From positions 1 to 8,847 of the forward strand of contig JAQTVP010000062.1 in NCBI GenBank assembly GCA_028707015.1: DNA of 8,847 bases. The letters run 5' to 3'. The notes beneath the pieces were generated by a model. It was given only the letters and a program-made list of their open reading frames with translations, ran no database searches and was not told the DNA's origin. This stretch comes from Dehalococcoidales bacterium (lineage in GTDB: Bacteria; Chloroflexota; Dehalococcoidia; Dehalococcoidales; JAQTVP01). Shown piece by piece: positions 2,898 through 8,847 of this stretch. The position numbers and the translations under genes were made by a program. Each line of letters begins with the position of its first letter. Positions within the stretch are counted from its first letter, which is position 1.

Positions 2898-5461
2898 TAT
2901 ATCAACTCCGCATATCCGCGTATACGACAAGTAGTTGCGCTGGTTTCTTCGACTCTAATATCTCTTAATTTTATTTGAGCATTATCATAAAACTTAGGAG
3001 TAACTAAAAATTGAATCAAATCCTGAGCCGAATCAAAACCGTGCGACCATTCGTCTGTAACAAATTCTCCGGAAGAAGTAATACTGACCCCCAATGTAGT
3101 CGACATAATATCGCTATTTCCCACTACTGGCGGATCAAATTCTATACCAGTATCCAATAGCGACATTCGTCTAGGAGTCCCATTTTCAGAATGATAATAT
3201 ACAATATGCAAACCATCTTCACGTTTGTAAATATGAGCTTGTGCGTTTGAGTCGACACCGGTTCCAGATCCAAGGACAAGTACAGGAACAAATGTCTCTA
3301 TTTCATCATCAAATATAAATTGAAACTCCATTTTGATAAGTTCATCGTACGTATAAATCATTACAGGTTCATTATCTTCCCCATAACAATTTACAGATTT
3401 CACTGTAACATCGGTGCGGGTATCATCTGTCCAATATAAAGGTTCTTCGTCTCGGTTTGCAAGTTGCTGTTCGCCACTATTATATGAAGCTGTTATAAAT
3501 GAAATATATTGATCTTTTATTCGAACATAGTTAATATCACTGGTGTCACTATCTAAATATTTTTGTACTTTATTAGAACCTTCATATCTATCAACTGTTA
3601 ATTCAGCAATATTTCCTTTTGCTCCATATAAATTAAGTGACGGTGTAAACTTAACACCATCATCATTCATTAACATTTGCCGTAGATCACCATCTTGAGA
3701 GTTATAATAGTCCACATACAAACCTTTATCACCTTTATATATTGAGCCGGAACCATTAGTGTTACCACCACCGCCAGCACCAATATTAATACGTGGAATA
3801 TATTCCTCTAGAGTACTGTCATAAGTGAATGAATTTTCCATCTTTACAGTTTCTGCATATGTATAAATATAACATGGAAATTCAGTTTCTTCAGTGACAG
3901 TTATCTGATGATCCTCATCCTTCCAGTATAATAGCTGACCATTTCTATTAGTTGCTTGTTCATACGGGTCGCCACCCTCTGAAATAATATAGTAATCATA
4001 TTTAACATAACGACCACTAACTACCCCAGTTAATTTATAATAAGATGTCGGATTCGATGGACGATAAATACGACCTGCTTGAAATGCAGCCAATGCGCTG
4101 GATTCGCCGCCATTCGAATAAGAAGGAACACCCTCATCATCAATTGTTATACTCGTGTAATAGGTGTCAATTTCTAGATCAGATTGCATATCCCACTGAC
4201 CAGAAAATGATTTAGTCCCTTTAAATGCTGACCCAACTTTCGCAGTTATAAACTGAACTACCTGGCCAACTATCCTAATAAAGTTCACATCTGATGTATC
4301 ACCATTAAGATATTTTTGAACTTTATTTGAAGTTTCAAGTTGATCGACTGTCAGTTCAGAAATATAACCTTTTTCAGCATATAAATTTGGAGTAATCACA
4401 GCTGACAAAGCTTCTAGAACATCAACAGTGAACTTGCCGTCAAACACCAAGGTGGTTTCGTCCAATTCCGAATCATATTCGTAGTACAGACGATCTTTCC
4501 ATGTGGGACTTACTAGATTACCATCGCCACTTTGAAACACCATCGCGTCACTACGAAAATATGCTCGGGCTCTTTTATCATTTCTAACAGCTTCAAATCC
4601 GTATTCTGGACCAATACGAATACCATTGTACTTAGCGTCCTTAGACACGGCATCAGTTTGAATATCATATATAGAATTCGATAGGTCCCCTATATGATCG
4701 GAAAATTCAAATGTTGTTGCCATATCATCATAGGGATTATAAATAATCTTGACACAACGCAAACTCTCACTGATACCCAATTCTACTTGTCTAAGCTGAA
4801 TATTATCTCCCAGCTCAAAATTATCCAAAGGAGTATGCACTGGAGTACAAGCATAACTTACCTTTGGAAGCCCGCCAACAAGTTCACGTTTGTTGACGAC
4901 TTTAGACAAAACTGTAACGTCTCGATCCTTAACCACCAATTTTGGTTCTGTGGAACCTAAATGCTGAAGGCAACTAATTGTCCACCCATCAAATAAAAGT
5001 TCCGCGTCAATATACTGAGCAAACTCCATTAATACTTGACGACGACTCATAGCTTCCTGGGCAGAATATGTCACAACATTTGAGAAGTCGCAGGTACCTA
5101 GTGAGAATGGTGTCCCGGCTAATATTTGCCCAATAATATAAGGTGGCGTCCCGTACTCAGTAAAGAACTCGACATTATATTGGGCCTCATTTAACCTATA
5201 TGAGACATGCTCTGACTCAACAACTATTGTATAGCTACCATCAGAATTTAAAAGCTTCTTGAATACTTTTACATCAAAATACTGTCCCTTAAATTCTAAA
5301 ATACTATCCTCATTAAGAAGAGTATTCATTTTTGAATCCATTATGACAGTCAGGTCAAGCGTGTTCTCATCGTTGATAACTTCTGTACGGGCCGCATCAA
5401 TAACTTTACTAATAACTCCAAGTCGATGGAGGTCCGAATCTAAGATTCTAATTAGATCCAT
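2897..5461 (-). CDS. Tail hub / receptor-binding protein (prophage tail endopeptidase-like N-terminus)
   Basis: ATG at 5461 follows a strong AAGGAGG. Residues 1 to about 345 look like the hub domain of siphovirus tail-associated (Tal, Gp18/Gp44-type) proteins: MDLIRILDSD start, then EDSILEFKGQYFDVKVFKK, YIIGQILAGTPF, and a bent region around residues 236-300. This part would cap the tail tube beneath Dit. Residues 345-780 hold two copies of an A-B module: A at 358-409 and 609-660, B at about 502-607 and 666-778. An extra segment of about 90 residues (410-500) is inserted in the first copy. Residues 780-854 are a short final domain. No lysozyme, NlpC/P60 or M23 motif is visible, so cell-wall cutting is not supported. 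Host recognition or structural extension is more likely for the C-terminal half. The gene lies 9 bases after Dit. Confidence 0.8.
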   Translation of the reverse strand: MDLIRILDSDLHRLGVISKVIDAARTEVINDENTLDLTVIMDSKMNTLLNEDSILEFKGQYFDVKVFKKLLNSDGSYTIVVESEHVSYRLNEAQYNVEFFTEYGTPPYIIGQILAGTPFSLGTCDFSNVVTYSAQEAMSRRQVLMEFAQYIDAELLFDGWTISCLQHLGSTEPKLVVKDRDVTVLSKVVNKRELVGGLPKVSYACTPVHTPLDNFELGDNIQLRQVELGISESLRCVKIIYNPYDDMATTFEFSDHIGDLSNSIYDIQTDAVSKDAKYNGIRIGPEYGFEAVRNDKRARAYFRSDAMVFQSGDGNLVSPTWKDRLYYEYDSELDETTLVFDGKFTVDVLEALSAVITPNLYAEKGYISELTVDQLETSNKVQKYLNGDTSDVNFIRIVGQVVQFITAKVGSAFKGTKSFSGQWDMQSDLEIDTYYTSITIDDEGVPSYSNGGESSALAAFQAGRIYRPSNPTSYYKLTGVVSGRYVKYDYYIISEGGDPYEQATNRNGQLLYWKDEDHQITVTEETEFPCYIYTYAETVKMENSFTYDSTLEEYIPRINIGAGGGGNTNGSGSIYKGDKGLYVDYYNSQDGDLRQMLMNDDGVKFTPSLNLYGAKGNIAELTVDRYEGSNKVQKYLDSDTSDINYVRIKDQYISFITASYNSGEQQLANRDEEPLYWTDDTRTDVTVKSVNCYGEDNEPVMIYTYDELIKMEFQFIFDDEIETFVPVLVLGSGTGVDSNAQAHIYKREDGLHIVYYHSENGTPRRMSLLDTGIEFDPPVVGNSDIMSTTLGVSITSSGEFVTDEWSHGFDSAQDLIQFLVTPKFYDNAQIKLRDIRVEETSATTCRIRGYAELI
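3128..3466 (-). repeat. Protein-level repeat B, copy 2 (hub protein residues 666-778)
   Basis: Shares with copy 1 (3641-3958) the order NR..-LYW-D, IYTY-E--KMEF/S, F--D---E-(Y/F)(I/V)P, a Gly-rich turn, IYK--GL-(V/I)-YY(N/H)S--G--R-M, and D-G(V/I)-F-P. The copies are clearly related but diverged, which points to an old duplication. Probably a beta-rich, surface-exposed module. Confidence 0.75.
3482..3637 (-). repeat. Protein-level repeat A, copy 2 (hub protein residues 609-660)
   Basis: Matches copy 1 (4235-4390) along its length: NLY--KG-I-ELTVD, then SNKVQKYL, then DTSD(V/I)N(F/Y)(V/I)RI, then (V/I)-FITA. Similarity is also visible in the DNA. The ELTVD-type heptad and connecting helix suggest a trimeric stalk segment, as in phage fibres; this is inferred. 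Confidence 0.8.
3641..3958 (-). repeat. Protein-level repeat B, copy 1 (hub protein residues 502-607)
   Basis: The first B module, with a glycine-rich loop (GAGGGGNTNGSGS) between its halves. It directly precedes repeat A copy 2, so the layout is A1, insert, B1, A2, B2. Confidence 0.75.
4235..4390 (-). repeat. Protein-level repeat A, copy 1 (hub protein residues 358-409)
   Basis: The first A module: NLYAEKGYISELTVD, SNKVQKYL, DTSDVNFIRI, QFITA. It joins the hub domain to the insert of about 90 residues and shares roughly half of its residues with copy 2. Confidence 0.8.
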
Positions 5462-5470
5462 ATTTCCTCC

Positions 5471-6241
5471 TTATATCCATAATGGGATAAAGTCTATCAT
5501 TACAGTGGTGAGATTAAGTCCTGTGCCATTCACCACAAGAGTATTATCTCCTGATATAATCGGAAGAAATGAATCGATATCCCCGCCTAAATAACTAAAG
5601 ACATTCGTCCCATCAATGGTAACCTCCATATCAATATTATCAATAATTAAAGTTTTACCACTTCTAGCTTGGGAGTAGGTTAATGTTTTCCCGTTTAGCG
5701 CTAAGGATAAAGTTGTCCAAGAACCACTAATAGATATAAGAGACTTACTACCAGATGGAGCACGATAATTAATTGCTCTTGTCCCTGGGTGTTCAAATTC
5801 ACAATTAGTCTGACTTATTATAGTTTCAAAAATTTCTATAACCTCGTCAACAGAATATGCGAATGGTTGACAATCAAATTTAATAGTACATTCTCCAGCT
5901 TCTTGTAAAGTCGATAAATCTAATTCATCTGTTACTCTTGCCAAATAATACTTATCGGGTTCATCATTAATTATGAGCTCAGCAAAATCATCAGTACTTA
6001 GCCACGCAGCAATACTTCTGGCTCTACTACGTAATTCCGCAAAACTAGTGCCTTTATAAGTTATCCGCATCTCCAATTCGCGTAAACCGTATTCAGTATT
6101 AGGAAAGTCATAGGCACCAGAGGCACCAGCCAATTCAACCCTTTTAACTTTTGCTTGAGGGAGTAATGGCCGCTTGATAGACTTGCAAACCAAATCGAAC
6201 TCTGAACTTTCTGTTTCATTGAATTTAAACGCACCTATCAT
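5471..6241 (-). CDS. Distal tail protein (Dit, siphovirus tail component family)
   Basis: This 256-residue protein matches the usual size and layout of Dit proteins, which form the hexameric ring joining tail tube to hub. The N-terminal half (residues 1 to about 130) has the family pattern: a short FKFN start, KRVELAGASGAYDF with a turn, the YGLRELEMRITYKG strand, then the ARSIAAWLSTDD helix and an EPDKYYLARV strand. GECTIKFDCQPFAYS ends the first domain. The second half (about 130-256) is strand-rich, as expected for the galectin-like outer domain. ATG at 6241 overlaps the tape measure stop by four bases (ATGA) with a GGGGGTGAT site upstream. Its position between tape measure and hub protein is diagnostic. 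Confidence 0.9.
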   Translation of the reverse strand: MIGAFKFNETESSEFDLVCKSIKRPLLPQAKVKRVELAGASGAYDFPNTEYGLRELEMRITYKGTSFAELRSRARSIAAWLSTDDFAELIINDEPDKYYLARVTDELDLSTLQEAGECTIKFDCQPFAYSVDEVIEIFETIISQTNCEFEHPGTRAINYRAPSGSKSLISISGSWTTLSLALNGKTLTYSQARSGKTLIIDNIDMEVTIDGTNVFSYLGGDIDSFLPIISGDNTLVVNGTGLNLTTVMIDFIPLWI

Positions 6242-8847
6242 GTAGCCATCACCCCCTTAGCAAAAGCGTGACGATCTAAGGTTGTCTTTAGATCCTGACT
6301 AATCTTACGGATGTCTTGATCATTACGAACTGTATAGTGATTTTCAATGTAAATCGGCGGACTATTCACGGATTGCACCACCGGGGCATTTTTTGGATTT
6401 GAAATTTCAGATTTCACCGGAGCATAAACGGTTGCTGCTTTTTTACTTGATGCTGTGACATCGATTGCCTGAGATTTGGCAAATGTAGAATCGATCCCAT
6501 TTTGAACGTCTGTCATGTCTACTACAGGACGAATGGTTGGATTGATATCTACATCTGCTTTTAGAGCGTCTTTAATTCCAGACAATCCTTTACCAACTGC
6601 TTTATGTGCTTTCTCTCCCATAGCATTAGCAGCATCCGAAACTTTGCCGCCAATTGCTTTAATACCCACAACTAGACCCTGTCCCATGTATGTACCATAC
6701 TCAGCAAATACCTTGGACGGAGAGTCAATTCCGAACAGACTCTTAAACCCATTCTTAATTTTATTACCAATACTCTTAACGCCCTCCAAGATTTCCTTAC
6801 CCATGGAACCAAAGCCTTTAAGAATACCTTTAATAATCATCACACCGATTTCAGAGAACATCCCAGCTAACTTCTTAAAGGCATCAATGATAGCCAGGAT
6901 AAGATTCTTAATGGCAGCAACCAATTCGCTACTATTCCCACGAATAGCTGCAGCTAATCCATTGATAATCTTGATAAGAGTTTTAAAGATTTCATTGGTA
7001 ATTCGTACTACTTGGGTGGCAAACTCCTGAAGGAATTTAACAATGATATCCCCAGCAACTTTAACAACTTCTCCAATGTGATCTGAGATCCCTTTCAGAA
7101 ATGCCAAGAGTATTTTCCAACCAGCTTCAATAATCTTAGGAATGGCATCCACAAGAATTCTAAGAATCGTATCGACCAACTGTATAATTATCTTCTCAAT
7201 ATTCGGTAATAAAGTACCGAATGCATCAAGAAGTCCAGAGACAACAACAACCACGGCTTCTATTACTTTTGGAGCACCGTCGATAATAGTTTGACAAATT
7301 TGAATAATGCCTTCGCCAATGGCTTTCATAACTTCAGGAATTGTTGATGCAAATGCCAATATCATGTCTTTAAAGACTGTAATTCCAGCAGCACCAAGAC
7401 CAACCAATGTAGCCATGCCAGTGGCAAATAGTGCAACACCTATCCCAGCAGCCATTACTGCAACACCTAAGATTCCCAGTGCTATAGCAAGGCCCATAAG
7501 AAGTGGAGTTACTGGGGCTAATAACATAGCTGCCCCAGCAAACACGACAAGGACACCGACTAATACTAGAAATGCCTTGCCTATCTCTGCTAAGGACATC
7601 GACGCAAATGCCTGAAGTGCCTGAGACATGAGTAGCATTGCACCAGCGACAATTACCAATGCGGCGGCGCCAGTTACACTACCTTCCATAAACTTCATAG
7701 CTACTACCAATACTGCTAAAGCTCCTGCTAATGCAATAATGGCTTTCGCAATATCTTTGGCTGGCATCTTAGCAAATTCCTTAAGTGTCACAGAAATAAG
7801 GAGCAATGCCACAGAGAGAACAAGAATTCCAGCTGCAGTTTTTGCTGTGCCTGCTGCCCCACCAGATAATTTCTCAAAAGCTGCTAATTCGGCTAAGACT
7901 AAACCTATCCCAATTAGTCCCTTTGCTATATCTTTAGTGTTCATTTGGCCAAGTTTCTCAACAGCACTTGCCATAACATTAAGAGCAGCAGCTAATATGA
8001 GTAATCCAGCAGCATTCCCTAATCCCATTTTTTCGAAATTTGCAGTCTTTAAGAATACTGCAAGCACTGTTAAAATCACAACAATTGACCCAAGACCCTT
8101 AGCCAAAGTCTTTAGATCCATTGCCCCAAATGCTGCGACAGCGAAGGATAATCCAATAAGAGCTACTGATAATATTCCAATAGCAACAGAAAATGCTATT
8201 AGAGTTCCAGCACTTGTAACCATATTTTTTGCATTGGACGCCATTAATTTAGAAGCCGTTACTAACAGTGTCATCACGCCAGCTAGACCAGCCATGCCTC
8301 TAAGTAATTCGTCCCAACTCATACTAGATATAACCTTTAATGCCGCCGCAAGAATTAGAATTGATACTGACATAGAAACCATTCCGGCAGACATACTCAT
8401 CATACCACCGAAACCTAATGGGTTACTAAATGTCATAAATACTTTCATTGCACCCATTAACTCTATGCCAAGAAGAGATATAACTTTTACTGCTCTCTCT
8501 AATTTGGTAGGTTCAATCGAAGAAAGTACAAGCAACGAAGCTGTAAGAATCGCAATAGCTTCGGCAATTCTAAGAAGAGTTTTAGACTGAATATCTTTTT
8601 GATACGCCTTTAAACAACCACGAACGCCATCAAGAACATCAGTAAGCCCCTTCATAAAACCAGAAGCACTCTTTGCTATATCTCCAAAAGAGCCAACAAG
8701 TTTCTTTAAACCTATTAATATCGCAGCTAATAAGCCGCCATTTATAACATGAAATAGAGATTCTGGTCCTGTATTTTCAAAAGACTGTCCTAAAGAGTCA
8801 AAGAACTTACCTATAGCTTTGGCAATGGCCTCTACAACTGTGACAAA
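6238..8847 (-). CDS. Tape measure protein, C-terminal 869 residues (start outside window)
   Basis: The frame is open from the window edge at 8847 to TGA at 6240-6238, so an ATG at 8655 is only an internal methionine. This protein spans the tail tube and sets its length, and in many phages it inserts in the host membrane during DNA entry. Visible residues about 95-440 form very hydrophobic, Ala/Val/Leu-rich helices with six copies of a spaced motif. About 494-704 are amphipathic helices (LVDAIPKIIEAGWKILLAFL and similar). Next comes FGIDSPSK...YG..MGQGLVVGI (from 705), a hallmark of the end of tape measure proteins. The C-terminus (832-869) has IYIENHYTVRND and a charged helix. The full protein must be considerably longer. 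It overlaps Dit by four bases. Confidence 0.92.
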   Translation of the reverse strand, partial: FVTVVEAIAKAIGKFFDSLGQSFENTGPESLFHVINGGLLAAILIGLKKLVGSFGDIAKSASGFMKGLTDVLDGVRGCLKAYQKDIQSKTLLRIAEAIAILTASLLVLSSIEPTKLERAVKVISLLGIELMGAMKVFMTFSNPLGFGGMMSMSAGMVSMSVSILILAAALKVISSMSWDELLRGMAGLAGVMTLLVTASKLMASNAKNMVTSAGTLIAFSVAIGILSVALIGLSFAVAAFGAMDLKTLAKGLGSIVVILTVLAVFLKTANFEKMGLGNAAGLLILAAALNVMASAVEKLGQMNTKDIAKGLIGIGLVLAELAAFEKLSGGAAGTAKTAAGILVLSVALLLISVTLKEFAKMPAKDIAKAIIALAGALAVLVVAMKFMEGSVTGAAALVIVAGAMLLMSQALQAFASMSLAEIGKAFLVLVGVLVVFAGAAMLLAPVTPLLMGLAIALGILGVAVMAAGIGVALFATGMATLVGLGAAGITVFKDMILAFASTIPEVMKAIGEGIIQICQTIIDGAPKVIEAVVVVVSGLLDAFGTLLPNIEKIIIQLVDTILRILVDAIPKIIEAGWKILLAFLKGISDHIGEVVKVAGDIIVKFLQEFATQVVRITNEIFKTLIKIINGLAAAIRGNSSELVAAIKNLILAIIDAFKKLAGMFSEIGVMIIKGILKGFGSMGKEILEGVKSIGNKIKNGFKSLFGIDSPSKVFAEYGTYMGQGLVVGIKAIGGKVSDAANAMGEKAHKAVGKGLSGIKDALKADVDINPTIRPVVDMTDVQNGIDSTFAKSQAIDVTASSKKAATVYAPVKSEISNPKNAPVVQSVNSPPIYIENHYTVRNDQDIRKISQDLKTTLDRHAFAKGVMAT
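7528..8565 (-). repeat. Six-fold hydrophobic repeat in the tape measure protein
   Basis: Six motifs of the form [S/G/A]-x-[M/I]-x(4)-[L/I]-x-[K/R]-[G/A] occur at visible residues 109, 174, 241, 300, 359 and 415: SSIEPTKLERA, SSMSWDELLRG, GAMDLKTLAKG, GQMNTKDIAKG, AKMPAKDIAKA and ASMSLAEIGKA. Each is flanked by hydrophobic helices. The spacing is 56 to 67 residues, shortening toward the C-terminus. Copies are diverged in DNA. Likely helical hairpins arranged in series. Confidence 0.75.

Noticed and set aside
2898..2930. Longer N-terminus of the Trp-rich protein from a TTG at 2930
   Set aside because: No ribosome binding site, and it overlaps the upstream gene by 34 bases. ATG at 2897 has GGAG upstream and a TAATG junction.
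6515..7030. 171-codon plus-strand ORF opposite the tape measure gene
   Set aside because: Same shadow effect. Low-complexity Pro/Leu/Ile composition and no neighbouring plus-strand genes.
7628..8590. 320-codon plus-strand ORF opposite the tape measure gene
   Set aside because: Ala/Thr/Pro/Ile-rich mirror of hydrophobic codons on the other strand with no ribosome binding site. A shadow frame.
8653..8655. ATG at 8655 as the tape measure start
   Set aside because: The frame stays open for 64 codons up to the window edge with the same composition, and no ribosome binding site is seen. The true start is outside the window.

Overview
The window is the end of a tail module and the start of a lysis module from a siphovirus or prophage of a low-GC Gram-positive host (Bacillota). 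Every supported gene reads on the minus strand, so transcription runs from high to low coordinates. The phage assignment rests on gene order and family resemblance: tape measure, distal tail protein, tail hub/receptor-binding protein, accessory tail protein, small membrane proteins with a holin, then the start of a probable endolysin. Strong GGAGG-type ribosome binding sites and AT-rich codon use fit Bacillota. No integrase or att site is visible, so lytic phage and prophage cannot be told apart.

Tail region (8847 to 2026): the C-terminal 869 residues of a tape measure protein whose start lies outside the window; a distal tail protein (Dit) coupled to it by an ATGA overlap; an 854-residue tail hub/receptor-binding protein carrying a duplicated two-part module; a Trp-rich 253-residue protein; and a 36-residue ORF. 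The last two are each joined to the gene before them by a TAATG overlap. Lysis-linked region (2013 to 808): a single-helix membrane protein, an r1t-type holin with a C-terminal extension, a 93-residue single-helix protein whose stop codon lies in the loop of a terminator-like hairpin, and a 56-residue protein.

The outstanding part is the roughly 760-base stretch with no gene between the 56-residue gene and the probable endolysin (807 to 50). It holds two closely similar promoter-like elements about 90 bases apart. The first precedes a short structured RNA candidate of about 60 nt. The second precedes a stretch of about 590 nt with no meaningful ORF but packed with helices: perfect 6 to 8 bp stems, two GNRA-capped hairpins, a two-hairpin junction, complementary loops and a palindromic loop. 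At least six helices need G-U pairs that exist only on the minus strand, which fixes the transcribed strand. Size, phage setting and complexity point to a large ornate phage RNA of the ROOL class (GOLLD is the main alternative). The class name comes from memory of these families and was not verified by alignment.

As a working picture, late transcription makes tail and lysis proteins in one chain, and the two internal promoters supply extra, possibly abundant, noncoding RNA just ahead of the endolysin.
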